A stretch of 64,000 bases of DNA from Polytrichum commune (GCA_950295325.1 OX485807.1:23533666-23597665), one strand, 5' to 3'; shown: positions 48,049 through 61,373, counted from the first letter of the stretch. The notes: generated by a model from the sequence alone, not told the origin. Translations and numbers: made by a program.

Positions 48049-48696
48049 TTAGTATCACCTTCAGTAATTTCCCATATGCACTATTGGCCCGCCCTCATTT
48101 AAATGGGTTAATCAGTGCAGTTGTGATACTTATACTCACTCATGAAATTGGAACTAACTGACCCCCATGTTGTTTATGTGTAAACAACCTTGTGTGAGTG
48201 ACACCTTGATTAAGGTTCGGTGTAGATCACAGAACGGACACTAGAAAGACATGCGCTTCATAGAGATTGTGCAAGTCTACTACAACAATAGATTTTCTCA
48301 TATTTCTTCCAGCAACAAAGTACAATTGCCAAGGACTCATGTGCTGTGTAAGTTAGATGAAGACATCACCACATGTGGCAGTGTTTTGGTGTTGTTTGAG
48401 GGTTAAATACAATAATGAGATCTGTTACGAGAAAGAGTACCTACCTTCGAAAACACACTGAGTTGTCCTATTAGTGTGGATTACCATTTAGAGTTCCGTG
48501 TTGCTCTCAAAGTTTACCAACATTGTCCTTTTTTTTTTTTACCAAGTGAGTTAAATCATGTTCTTCGATGTGCATGCTACCTAATTCCGTAGCTCGAGTA
48601 AGAAATCACATGCTCAGTAAAGCGTTATAGCAATGCATAACTCCAAATGGTAACCTGCACTAATAGGACCAACTCCGTGTAGTTGTGAGCAGCAAT

Positions 48697-48905
48697 CAGG
48701 GAGATTTTGGGGCATAACCAGGTGAGATCCTGGTGTTTGCAAGTCCAACTGGTTACATGCTGACATCCTTCGGTTTTCCTTTAATGAACTGGGGGGTGTA
48801 TTCCTCTAAAACGATCCTTACATTTCCTGCAGTCTTGATGAACTTCACCCCGTGATTTCTCAAACTCAACCGGTTCCTCTGTAACTAACTGCCGGTTCTC
48901 CCTCA
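48697..48905 (-). repeat. Dispersed CCGG-rich repeat, copy 4 (inverted)
   Basis: Reverse-complement copy of the repeat at 17239-17460. It starts with GGGAGATTTTGGGGC, contains AAGTCCAACTGGTTACATG, CTCAAACTCAACCGGTT and TGTAACTAACTGCCGGTTCT, and ends in CTCCCTCAT. Confidence 0.75.
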
Positions 48906-51900
48906 TCATAGGTCGCGAGACACACATTTGCACTCGTAACACTGGACCTGACACCTCATCCAGGCTGTTAAAAGGCACTCGTTGGAATGGCCCTTCAGTG
49001 TGGGAGTGATACGTTGATTAAAACACATGAACCTAACAGGGCCGCTGGCAGAACAGCACAGCATCCACAAGGAGACTTCACCTGTTCTGATCTGCTCCGT
49101 TCCGTTCTGTTCCATTTTGTTTTGCTTTGTTTTTGTCAGCAGCCTGCTGCCTATGAAGATCTAAGTAGGCTCATGCATCAGATGAGCTCCTCAGCCGCCC
49201 TGTGAGTGGAATTAGGTGGCTCCAAACGCACCCCAAGGCGAGGAATTGGGGTTACGAGTAACAGGCTAGCTAGGAACTGGAAGGGAAGCGTCCGTGGGTG
49301 GTACAGCATGCAGTGGTGCTTCAGAGAACAAATTAACTAGCTTGTGGTGGTGGTGGTGTAGTAGTAGTACTACTACTACTGCTCTCCTCTATGTCCTCCT
49401 CCCACAGGTTTATTGCAATTCCATCGTCCAAACATGTTAGGAGGGAGAGAGCATGCTTGGAAGCCCGAGTTTGTACTGTCCTGCATGGAGCCATGCTTGA
49501 AGGTGTGTATTTAAGTGAACTTGGCTTGCAAGTCCTGCTCTGACCCGGTTACCAGAACTCTGGCGGTAACTAACAAGTTAGGACACAGCTGCCTCACTTG
49601 AAAACACTTTATCCTAGCCGGCGTTTCGAAGTAAAATAACGTTTTCCACCTCAAGTGAAATGTTGATCAAACCGAATCAAGTACTTCCTCGCTCGCAAAT
49701 TTTGGGTCAATGGAGCAGCTATGGTGGCAGGAACTGTGTGGTGGCTGCAATGATTAATGTCATGCAGTGCCAAGGTTTTGATTCCTTCCATGGTAACAAT
49801 AATCTGAGAGTTATAGGTACACACACACATGATGACAAAAGCCTAAGAACATCACACAACATGTGATTTTGCATAACATTACTTAACGACATGGGCCCTC
49901 GAAATATCACAATGGGATGTTGGGAGCTCAGTCTAAATTTGAGTCTCCTTGAGCAGCTTTTCGAGCATCCCATTGCTATATTCTTAGGGACCACGGAACG
50001 AGAGTTGCATGCTTTGTAATGACGTGTGAGTTCAGAATAATGTAGGGTGTTAAAAATTCCATGAAATTAGGTTTATATTATTTCTAAGATATTATGTATA
50101 ATTTTTTTGCAAAAGGGTTATAGTGTATGCATTCCCCCGTCCCGCCCATAGTGGATGAATATTTGTCTATAGATGAAAAAAATGAATTGAAGAACGTTGG
50201 TTGATGGGTTAAGGTAAGCAAAGTGGAAGAGATTGGCTTAGGCCATGGCGTTGCATTATGAGAGTTTGGTGTTTTGTTGGCATGTACTAACTATATACCT
50301 TTTTAGCAATTTGGTGTTGGCACATTTGTTTTTTTTCTTTTTCAAATGAATAAAAATGCAGTAGGATTTCCGGCACTGTGCTTGGGGGTGTCATTTATTT
50401 ATGCTTCCTCAATTTATGCATTTCTTGTTGCTCTTGAGTGCATATCAATTTTTGTGTATGTATGTTTTGTATTGTAGCTTTATGAAATTGCTTTGAGGCT
50501 AAACCGCATTGCAATGAATTATTGGCTCTGCCTTTTGAGATGAGCCAAAGTTTGGCCTCGGTTGGACAACTAGCTAGAATTGGCCACGTGTGGAGGATAA
50601 TCATGGGGCATAGCACTCTTCCAACCAACCACTTGTTGATTTATAATAAACATATGGTACATGAAAATTATTAACCTCAACCTTTCAAAGTAATTGAAAG
50701 GTACTACAAAATATGCACATTTAAAAAATTACCTAATTGAACGGGTCATTTGATTATTTGTGAGCAAGATAATACCCCCCAAACAATTATACCCTCACTG
50801 CACATGGTTCTTGTAAGTCACACTAAGTGTGTGCCCCGGGAAGCCAACATGGATATCTACACATATAGTCTACCCTCTATATCTATTAGCACTATAAGTG
50901 TTAACATTCTAACTGGGGATTTATATTTGCTCCCAATTAGAAATGTTAACGTTTATAATGCTAACAGATTTAGAGGGCATATTGTAGACACATGAGCCAT
51001 GCAATTTGTAAATGATTAGAATGTGGGAAAAAAAATATAAAAGTGGGAAGTGGTCATGTTTTGGTTGTGTTGGGAGCTCATTTGAGGATGTTGACTCCAA
51101 TCAATAGATGCCACTTTAATGCAAACTTTGCATGAACATCAAAGATGATTATTTTGGTAAAAATGAATTTTTTTGGATGGTCATGTAAAAACGGCCTTTA
51201 TGCTCACATCGGTCATTTAATTTAACATTTAGACACTCTCAAAATTTTAAAGAATTCTTTGCATGTATGTGGTTAGAAATAAGGGACAATATCCATCCTC
51301 CAAATACCAAGGTGGCTAGCCTACTGTGATTTGCACATTTTGGCATGAGAATTTGTGGAGATGCTCAACTATTGACTTGTTCCCATCTAATGGATCACAC
51401 AAGCCATCTGCTCATTTTCCATGTGACTTTGATTGGTCAAAGGTCTTTTTGAGAGGATAAAACATGGCATTTTCTTGTGCATCCCTTCCTTCAATTATTA
51501 TAATCTAAAAACCCCAAGGGTTTTTTGTGCCCATTTTTATCCTCATTATAGCTCATCTCTCATGTTTCGAAATCCTACATACAAATCCCATTTTAGCCTT
51601 AAAATTTGTCCATGTAAATTTCACAACCAACATTGAATGACATGGACTCAAAACAACCTTTCATAGGCTTGGGAAGTTAAGGGTTAAGTATGTATTGGGG
51701 CAAATGGGCACTATCAAAGTTTTTGATGACGCGCCATCCATGAGTACCTAGCCTTCAAACCCCGGCCAATTCTAAGTGGGCCATTTTTAGGTATGTTATT
51801 GTATGGACCTCATGTAGTCACTCTTCTTAACCAGACGCATTTTGAGTAGTGTATGGCATGAAATATAATTAAAAATGGCCCAAGAACGGACATTATGGAT

Positions 51901-54855
51901 AAAATGAAATAGACACGCATTGGGATGAAATTGGGCTATGTGCAAAAAATATAGACATCATTCGAAGTTCAAAACATGATATAATTGGGACGGTCCATGT
52001 GATCACTAAAAGAGAACGAGAATCTTCACTTAGATTTCTTATGGATTTTTGCATCTCAACTCGAATGGTCCAAAATCCTAAAATGAATATCTTCACGACT
52101 TGTACATGCTAATTGAACAAGACAAATCTCAAGCTAAACTTATATAATTGTGGAGCAGAAAGTGTCTATTCAACCAACATGTTGGCCGTCACTGCCAGCT
52201 CAATGAGGCTAGGGCTTCAACAATATGCAACAAGATATGAAAACATGACAAACTTCTCTAACCTCATCAAAGGAACAACAATAATCAAATGACATGTGAC
52301 ATCAAAACTTATTGACTAGTCTATCATAAAATTGAAATCTTTTGCATCTTGAGGAACTCTACAAGGGACCAATTTTTGGAAGAACAATCGCCTGTTTTTT
52401 TACCACATTGATTCCATCTTATCAAGTTCGGCACACATCCTGCTAACACTATAGTAATTGCTCAAACTCACATTTCTATATCTCAACCCACAATTAATAC
52501 CAGTAATTGAAGGTTTCAAAACATGTCATCCCTGTAGATACATGATATATTCTTCTATTTTATTTTATTTTAGTTAATCAACATCATCATTGTTTTTTGT
52601 GTTTAACCTTGGCGATCAAAAACACCCTTCTTAAATTTCACCAAATTATCCAATTACAAGGATCAACTTATTTTCAATAAGGAAATGTTTTATTCCAAGT
52701 AGGTATGGTCGTAGCTTTTGCCCAATCTTGATCTATCTAGGAGACAAAGCTAGTTTTCTTTTCTTATTACAATATTTCATGCCTTGGCAATGTGTATTGT
52801 TTTAATCGTGTACTCTACTTCATCAACGATATTGAGAGATATACCATCATCTTTACCATTTTTATTCAAATCAAGAGGTATTTAAAGAAACAAAGGTATA
52901 TGCTATGACAATGAAATATTGAGTATATGCTATGACAACAAGTTCATCAGGGTTTATGCTATGACGATGAAATATTGAGTGTACATCCATGTAAGTTTGT
53001 TGATTCCGAGTGATTATTTGGAAATCCCATTCCTATTGGAGGGTATCTTCACCTGCTCCTTTATAAAGACATAACCATGAATACACGAGATATGCCAAAG
53101 AAAAAATGTGTCAGGTGTATGCGGATTTGGACGATTGCTATCACTGTCACATTAAAAATGAGATTGTTAGAGATTGAATCAAATTTTTTCATCAAGAACC
53201 AGTTTTTTAATCACATAGATATCCATTTTTGGAGGCTTCATCATGCATGTTTGTGTTGATTCCAAATAATAATGCTTATTACTAAGAATATATTTTTTTC
53301 TCACCCCTTTGGCAACTATGTGTGCTTTCTCTGCAAGGAGTGTTCATGGTGTTAGATCTACAACAAGGCGTTGAGTGATGGTCTCATCCTCATTGCACTG
53401 GTGCTTTTCCTCTAGGATTGCTTGGATACACCTTGATCTATTCATTGTTTTGTCCAAGGGTATTCACTACGACCCAATTTTGGTGGTATATTAGAGACCA
53501 CAAAGAGTTTCGAACCCTTAGAGTTACCCATGATCAATATGCTCCATATCCACTCAAGTTGACATAGTTTTTCTCTTTTATATGTAAACCAATAGATATC
53601 TACCTCATACGTTTGTATGGTTATTTGTAGAGTAACGAGGGAGAGAGAGATAGCTTTACTTGATTATATTTTCTTTCATAAGCACAAGGGGAGAATACAA
53701 ACTTGAAAAATGAAATACATGAACAACTATGCAAACGACACACATGTATGATTTTTCAAAACTTGGTCTAGACAAAATTGACTACTACTTCAATGCTTGA
53801 AGTGTCGACACCTTAAGGCCATAGCCACTTATAACCTTTTTGTCACAAAAAACATGCCCTCTGTCTTGCAACATGTATGGTTATGTCAATGGCTTTTGTT
53901 TCCAACATTTCATGCTTGGTTCCTTGGTATTCCCCTTTAAATTTACTTTGGTGCTAACTTTGACAAACCTATGTACATATGGGATCATGCTTAACCACCT
54001 TGTTTCAACATTCCCCATGGTTTCAAAGGCCCTTTGTATCCATCATGTAAACATTTTAAGTACACAATATCCCCATAATGTGTACGCCTTATTTTCTTAT
54101 GGGACTTGGAAATCAATTGGAGGACATCAAGCCTTTTGGTCTACATATTTGTGAATATTAACATTTTGAATTACCAATGCTTCCAACTCAAGGGGGTCAT
54201 GAAACTCAACTTTACTGATGCCATGTAAATATCCATATACTTGACAATTGTCAAGAGATTTGTCCATTTCTATGCTCCTCTGCCAACATTTTGGGGAGTG
54301 CTAAATAGAATAGATATGTTGGTTTCTGGTTTTGTTGGAGGTGAATGCACAATTTCAACTAAATACTTCTTTATGTAGACACTCGCAAATCGGCTTGCAA
54401 CGGTTGTGGTCCAGTACATGTGTAGAGTTTTTCCACATAAACTAGGATTTAGGTACATTTGGATTCATGTAAAGATTTTGGACAATTCTAGTTGCTAATA
54501 TAATATGACATATAAGAAATCGCAAACTCACAAATATAGTGGTTGGTTGTGAGGCCAAACCACCCACCCTTAAGCGTCCTAGTCCGGGTGAGGGAATGGG
54601 GATCACATTCATGTTTACATAACTCCCTCTTCCTAATTTCGTAAAAATCCACTACAATTCCCATCCATCATTGCACACCAATCCATTCCACGATAATATT
54701 ACAAGCGTTGACAAACGCTCTTCTATTAATGAACTAATTATCTAAATTAATATTAGGTCATAACCTACTTAACTAACTAGCACCTAGTCTAGTGTAACAC
54801 TACGGCTCCCCCCCCCCCTTATATCACCTCGGTCCTTCAAACAGCTGCCCTTCAA
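48906..54855. other. Long intergenic stretch, no gene recognised
   Basis: Almost 6 kb without a gene that I can name. Small structures: a perfect 22-base palindrome GTAGTAGTAGTACTACTACT plus two bases at 49358-49379, directly after a (GGT)n run; a dispersed-repeat fragment near 51900-52040; and a short tandem repeat at about 52893-52980. A 104-codon plus frame at 53840-54154 has no family-like motifs. Confidence 0.5.
52893..52980 (+). repeat. Three-unit short tandem repeat
   Basis: TATGCTATGACAATGAAATA followed by TTGAGTA occurs, in variants, three times: TATATGCTATGACAATG..., TATATGCTATGACAACA... and TTTATGCTATGACGATG.... The first and third units share the ATGAAATATTGAGT continuation. Confidence 0.75.
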
Positions 54856-55090
54856 ACCAGCAGGCTCCTTAGTTCGCAACAGTTCCCCAAACCAGCAGGC
54901 TCCTTAGTTCGCAACAGTTCCCCGAACTAGCAGGCTCCTTAGTTCGCGACAGTCCCCCAAACCAGCAGGCTCCTTAGTTCGCAATTGTCCCCAACTAGCA
55001 GGCTCTTAGTTCGCTGCAGTCCCCAACCAACAAGCTCCTTGTTCGCAACAGTTCCCCAAACCAGCAAGCTCCTTGTTCATCCCACTAAGC
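54856..55090 (+). repeat. 35-base minisatellite, about seven units
   Basis: Unit ACCAGCAGGCTCCTTAGTTC plus GCAACAGTTCCCCAA. Units start at 54856, 54891, 54926, 54961, 54994, 55026 and about 55060. The first four are spaced exactly 35 bases and nearly identical; the later ones are shorter and more diverged. There are no spacers, so it is not a CRISPR array. Non-coding. Confidence 0.92.
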
Positions 55091-55170
55091 CCTATCTAAT
55101 TCCACTAATTCCCCTATGACCCCCTTACCTAATTCACACATTTTCTTCTAGCTCTAAGAGCTCAAAATCT

Positions 55171-55172
<2 letters not shown>

Positions 55173-55200
<28 letters not shown>
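55173..55200. repeat. (GA)n microsatellite and flanking purine tract
   Basis: An uninterrupted GA run at 55173-55200 continues into a purine-only stretch of A and G to about 55235. It lies between the minisatellite and unassigned DNA. Confidence 0.95.
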
Positions 55201-55205
<5 letters not shown>

Positions 55206-55235
55206 AAAAGAGAGAAAAGAAGAGGAGGAGAGGGC

Positions 55236-57049
55236 ACCCAAGACCACAAACCCCTTAACCTTCTCCTACTTAATAGGACCTTATCCTATCCACTAAACCC
55301 TCACCCCCTAAACCAACAAGAACATGTTCTAAATCAAAATTTAAATCCAAGGCCCTTCCCCTTGATTCATCAAACACTACTCACTTAACCAAAACACTCC
55401 CTAATGCCACTAAGCTTCTAATTAACCACACAAAATAGGCTTAAGGCCTAAAACATAAACCACACCAAGCCTCACTCTTTTTATACTTTTGATTGTTTCC
55501 ATAACACTCCAAATGCAATTCTAAGTAAATTCTAAGCATTAAACAAATATGAGCAACCATTTTGGGCTCATATTGGTGAACCTGAAATATAAACGTTTGA
55601 AGTTGTGGTAGTTGTGTTGTTGCTTTTGTTGTTGCCATTTGATGTTTTTGTTGCCACAAGTGCACATCCCTTATTTTTGGACAAGTGTTTTGTCCAAAGA
55701 TACTCAAATCTCAGTTCACATGAAAAAAATGCTTTTGACAAGGTTTACGGGGAATAACATGCTAACCGAACCACAATAGTAGATGATCCATGTATGGAAG
55801 GGTATGTTAGTATATTTATTTTATATATGTCCATGTGGAAGGGGAGTAGTTCACAAGCAATTGCAGTGTCATGTCTTTGAGTGGAGTGACCTAACACATT
55901 GCTTGCGGGGGTGGACCTTGAGGCAACACCCAAGTCCTGCAAGGCAACAAAGCAATGGCCACCCATATGGAAGGGTGTCTAAGCATATGTCTAGAGCTAA
56001 AGAGGCGTTTAAGAATTTTTATTTTGTATTGACAAATTTTTGCCAATTACTTACTTGTGTTTCCAGTGTTGACCCCCAATGTTAAAATAGGGGTAAGAAA
56101 CCAAGGCATGTAGCCAATTACTTGCCCGACCCTTGCTCCAAATAGCCAACTTCCTTGCCCAACATTTTGGGTATCACGAGCATTTGTGATGATCAATAGG
56201 ATTAGTGGATTCGCCACCTTGACTCCCCTTAGTATTGACATGATTCATATTTGATGGATGCGACCTTGGATCGCCTACACAAGTCCACTACGTACATTGA
56301 GCGTCCCATTGCCAAATATGAGCCTTGCCATGTTGTTTGAAGTCGCCATTTGTTGGACGCAACATTCATTTTCTTGCCATTCATCTCTTCTCCAATGTGT
56401 TTATCACCAATTAGGGAATTAATCTATGCATGTTGCTTTGCGTTTCCTCATTTTGGTGTCTTCAACGATGATTACATTATACTGACTTTGACCGCATTGC
56501 ATTTTGCAAGTGTAAGCTGCGAACGGGATGAGCAAAGGGATGAGCATTATAAATAAAGAGTCATTGGAGCTTGTAGGAGAATGGTGAGCTGCAAGGTAAG
56601 TGCAAGTACAAGTCTCTTCCTTGCCTTTGCTTCCCAACATTCAATTATTTTGCAACATTTTTTTTTTGTATGAGTTGTTTGTCAAATTCTTTGCATGTTG
56701 CATTTGTGTAACATGCTTTCCAATTCTTAAATATGGCTCCCCTCTTAGAGTGCCCACCAATTTCATGTGTAGGCATTTCTTTTCGCATGTGGCCAGTTTC
56801 TTTGCTTTTCTTCCTGAGTACCTTCGGTCTTCTATCCAGCTTGATCCAACTTTGGTAGTTGCCCAAATTGAGAGGAGATAGAGGTATGAGAGGAATAGGA
56901 CGTCCCAAAATGCCTAAGCAACAAAGCTTCCCTTGGCAAAAAGTGTACTAGGTGACGATGGGAAAGCCATCAAGTTCATTGCCTAATATGCATCAAAATT
57001 GAAGGCCGTGACAAACTCTTAGTGTTGACACTCAACATTTCATGGAAGC
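55236..57049. other. Intergenic, no gene recognised
   Basis: No recognised coding sequence. Open frames at 55783-56085 (plus) and 56645-56908 (minus) are unlike families that I know. Part of the region just before 57050 could be the decayed 5' end of the hAT element that follows, but I could not find its terminal inverted repeat. Confidence 0.45.
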
Positions 57050-59396
57050 ATGCCGGTAGAAGAAAAGGCTAAGGTCACAATTATAGGTGTGCGTGTTAAA
57101 GGGCAGTGGTTTATTGGTGGGAAGTGTATTCACATGAAAAACAAAGCGTTGTTCCTTGCCTTGGAAAACATCACCTTCATTGAGCGAATAACATATGTGG
57201 GGACTCTCACAAGGGGGGAAAAAACTTTAAATTTAAATATAAAAAAAATGTTCAATTCGTTGCCATCATTGTCGTCCCATGAGTAATCTACCAAGTATGA
57301 TTGAGGTTCTTGATTTTCTATGTGTACCTATCCCCAAAAACATTGGTATGTATCTATTGTTTGGGGAGTAACCAATTGCTTGAATGAGGTTGTGTTGGCA
57401 AAGACATCATTGTTGATGCAGAAGACCAAGTATATATTGATTTCATGTGACAAGGCTACTTCATTATATTCCCGGTCTTGGATAAGTGTGCATGCTAATG
57501 TCATTAAAGATTGGGATTGGTTTCCTTTGCTTATGGTATTGAAGAGGATAGTTGATGGCTCATCTTCAGACAACATGAAGCTTGAGATCGTAGAGCATGT
57601 CATGGAGATTGGGGGCCTAAGTCGAGATGAGCTAGGCAACAAGGTTGTGATCTTCGTCGTTGATGATGTGAGCATCTTCTAGGGCATGTGCATGAGTGTA
57701 ACCGTGCAATTGAAAAACAAGGACTGCCCTTTTGTCATAGGCATCCACTCACGGGGAGGTCACTTCATTGTCAAGTTGACACCACGTGCGGACAAAGTTT
57801 GCTACCCCTATATTACATGCCATATATAATTTTAAAACTTATGATATTTTTTTCTACATATACATAATCATTGATAGTATCTTTTCTATACTTTTTTGAA
57901 ATTTTTAGTCATCTTTATTTTTTTCAGTAATTGTTTTAGTTCAATTCTGTGTCATTCTAGTTAGAAATGGTATGTTTTATGAAAAAAACAAATCATCAGA
58001 TTTAGTTACCACTTTTGACTATGTCATAGGTACTGTGTATATCTACTCATGAAAAAAATTTGATAAAATTTTGACCCATTTTGGTGGTGCAACTTACCAA
58101 AAGAAGATTTTTTTTGGTCGCACGTGGTGTTCAACTTGACAATGGAGTGATCTACCCGTGCATCCACTACATGTCTCATCGTACTAACCTAGCTATCCAA
58201 ACTCTCTTGAAGCTTGTCATTATGCAGAAGATAAAAGGTCTTCTATAATCTCTCTATGGGTATTTTAGCCATAGTCCTAAATGTTGCCAAGAGCTAGTAG
58301 AAGTGGTTGATGTTGTGGAAATAGGAGGGGGGATGATTTTAAGAAATGTTAAGGCTTGGTGGATAAGCATGTTATAACTAGCCAAAAGAGTTTTAGGTGA
58401 GTACCGAGATCTTGTTTTGAAGATGCATGTCGATAAGAACTCAAACAACCATGGCATGAAGAATTTTGAGCTACTTAATGATTTGCATACTCTGCTAGGT
58501 TTGTCATGCATCCTCCCTATGATGAATGCATTGGATTACCTCATGAAGTTCAGTCAAGATCGGAAGTGCTTCATGGGGGATATGGTTGCAATCATAAAGA
58601 TTTGCCAATTGGATCTTTCTGCTTGGCACGTTGACCCACAATGTGCATACGGCTAGGAGGTGTATAGGCCATTTAAGGCATGTTTCTACAAAGTGGGTTC
58701 ATGACTTGAATGCCAATTCTCAAAACCTTTCCATGAAGGTTGTAGGCTCAAGCATTTTGATGAAAACAAAAGCGATAAAGAACTCCCCTTGTGTGGAGGT
58801 CACCCCTGAGCATTTAGTGTAGTTTGTGTCATCTATGCAACACCAATGTGCTATGGATGCCTCGCAAGTGTGTGATGAGCTCGAGAAATGCTTCTCCTTG
58901 TTTAATATCATCAATGCGCCAATGATTATTTATCTGTTGTATTGGACCATAATATCATGCGTGGAACGTTCTTGAGACATCTAATGATCCTAAAAGAGTC
59001 ATAGGGTGTGGGCAAATGGGGAGTTGACAAGCTAATTGTGCCACCTATGGTTGATGCACATCTTCTTGATGTGTAGATCTCATACTTTAAGATGAGTATG
59101 AAGAACAAATTGGCATGAGCAATGGAACACCACGCTATGGCAAAAACTTAGCATCAATGCATTGCTTGCTTCCAAACTAAATGAGTTTCATAAGCTTTGA
59201 TGAGATTGTTGTAGTTCAAGTCATGGGGAGTGTGGAAAATGAGAGGACTTTTTCCACCCTCACCTTCATGAAAACTCGCCTCAAATACAACTTGAAAGAC
59301 CATTTGGGATCGGTCATGAGGATGTTCTATCAACCTTTTTGGAGGCTAGATAACTTTTCACTTGACGAGGCCTACACCCATTGGTGAGAGGTGAAC
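57050..59396 (+). pseudogene. hAT-superfamily transposase, split by a MITE
   Basis: Plus-strand frames give the landmarks of a plant hAT transposase in order: LISCDKATSLYSRSWISVHA, IVDGSSSDNMKLEIVEHV, VIFVVDDVSIF, CPFVIGIH, then across the MITE MSHRTNLAIQTLLKLV, LYGYFSHSPKCCQELVE, ILRNVKAWWISML, ALDYLMKFSQDRK, and finally the C-terminal dimerisation motif ENERTFSTLTFMKTRLKYNL (59181-59387). Stops and frame changes separate several parts, for example TAG after SIF at 57680 and TAA within the WISML-LAKRVL stretch. It is dead. The MITE at 57750-58160 interrupts the frame right after GIH, and the frame continues on the other side. Related to the fragment at 20330-20745. Confidence 0.82.
57750..58160. 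mobile_element. hAT-like MITE, copy 2 (411 bp)
   Basis: Same element as at 37087-37495. Perfect 8-base target duplication CATCCACT at 57742-57749 and 58161-58168. It is inserted in the hAT transposase pseudogene; counting one copy of CATCCACT, the two halves of the frame join exactly. Confidence 0.95.
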
Positions 59397-60968
59397 GATA
59401 GATATGCTTTGTTGGCGTAATGGCAATTTCAATTGCCTTCTAGAATTGTAGTTACAGAGCTTGCAATAATAATAATTGTAATTGCCAATGTGATTTCAAT
59501 TCTAACCTTGTAATTATGTAGTTATGCAAAAATGATTCAAGAGGAGCATTGAGGTGGTGTTGAATCCTTAGGGTGAGTTGCAAACTTTTTGTAACCCATC
59601 TTTTGGAATATTGGAACATTAATTGTTACCCATTCTATGTTTGCCAATATATCACTCACTCATGCTTGTGTATACATTTGTTGTGGATAGCTTTATCTTC
59701 CCATGATGTCGATCTCCTCTTCTTGGGGTTGTGAATTTTTAAATTGGACCAAGGCCTAGGTAAGCCATCCATTTGTGGTTATTTGTTTTCCATGATACAT
59801 TACTAATCATTTTATGCAGGTTAGCTTGGTGTTGCAACGACAAACTCTTTTGAGAGCGAAGTTCAACCCCCCTATGGAGACTTTTTAAAAACAAATCTTG
59901 AATGTTTTGCTACATACCACATGTTTTTGTCGCCAAAATCTCAAATTCAAGGAATTCAACTTCACTAGTATACAAAGTCATATTGCATGTTGTGTCACCA
60001 TTTAAACCTCTAGCATTTTCTACAATGTCACTATGTCTCCCAAAAAAAGTTTGCCCAAATTTCATGTTAGTGTAAGATTTACCCACATGCTCACCACAAA
60101 CGCTATGTTGGCTTCTCCAATAAACACACACTAGTGCTCAAGAGACCACATTAAGTCTCACGAAGGCTAAGTATGGAGTTGTCCCGGAAGGAGTTGCACA
60201 TATGCCTCCTATGAACAATAACACACAGTTGTATCCAATGTGGGTGATTTAAATACTCTGGCAAGCTATTCTAAAGGGTTTTCTAACAGTGTTAGGAGCG
60301 TTTCTATCTAACAAGGGTTGAGGCATATAAAGCCCATCAAAGTTTGTTGGGGCCGTTAGCCCTAAAAGTCGTTACGGGCTTCACTCTGGGGTGAACATTC
60401 CATTATTTGACTATGAGGTGGGGGCCCTACAACAGAAGATCAAAAGTTAGTATGAGTGGAGAAGCATAGTGAAGTCATAAGGTGGTGTCTTGAGACTTTT
60501 CCCCCACTCCCGAGAGTAGTGTAGCTAGTCCTTGTGGAGCCGTTTGCATAGACTAGTAAGGGCATTCTCCAATGTCCCAATGGAGAGTACCAACGTTGGT
60601 GAGTAATAATGGTAGATTGGGAGGAATTGAGGATGTGTCCCTAGGATCGTGAGTCGGGTGACTCCCGACTCTAAAATATGTTAGTACCAAGGTCCATGGT
60701 ACCTTGTACCATGCACTTTGTACTTAGATTTTTGAAAGAAAGTGGACTAATTTACATATGGCTTTGGTTGTGCAAAGTGGGGGCAATTTAAATCATGGAC
60801 CATGAATTGTCCCTTGCTCCCCTAAAATATGTGATTGGCCATTGAATTTTTTGGGGGACCACTTTAGTTTACATCAAGGAAAAAATGTCAACGTGATCAT
60901 GGAGCTTGAGGTCCCCCAAAGGCTTATTTTCAAGCCCACATTATCTGCTATCATGATCCAACTGGTTT
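59397..60968. other. Intergenic, no gene recognised
   Basis: Probably includes the 3' end of the hAT element, whose terminal repeat I could not locate. A TATAAAG near 60327 within otherwise plain sequence is not enough to call an LTR. No coding sequence recognised. Confidence 0.45.
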
Positions 60969-61365
60969 CACGGGGAGGTCACTTCATTGTCAAGTTGACA
61001 CCACGTGCGGACAAAGTTTGCTACCCCTATATTACATGCCATATATAATTTTAAAATTTATGATATTTTTCTACATATACGTAACCATTGATAGTATTTT
61101 TTGAATACTTTTTTGAAATTTTCAGTCATCTTTATTTTTTTTAGTTCAATTCTGTGTCATTCTAGTTAGAAATGGTATGTTTTATGAAAAAAACAAATCA
61201 TCAAATTTAGTTACCACTTTTGACTATGTCATAGGTACTATGTATATCTACTCATGAAAAACATTTGATAAAATTTTGACCCATTTTGGTGGTGCAACTT
61301 ACCAAAAGAAGATTTTTTTTGGTCGCACGTGGTGTTCAACTTGACAATGGAGTGATCTACCCGTG
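60969..61365. mobile_element. hAT-like MITE, copy 3 (397 bp)
   Basis: Third copy of the same element, with perfect 8-base target duplication ACTGGTTT at 60961-60968 and 61366-61373. It is shorter than the other two mainly through a small deletion near 61137 (loss of the AGTAATTGTTTT segment). It lies about 2.8 kb from copy 2 in the same orientation. Confidence 0.95.
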
Positions 61366-61373
61366 ACTGGTTT

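Noticed and set aside
54856-55090. CRISPR-like regular repeat
   Set aside because: Units follow each other with no unique spacers, and the context is a plant nuclear genome. It is a minisatellite.
60300-60450. Possible LTR with TATAAAG
   Set aside because: No TG...CA boundaries, target duplication or second copy could be found.
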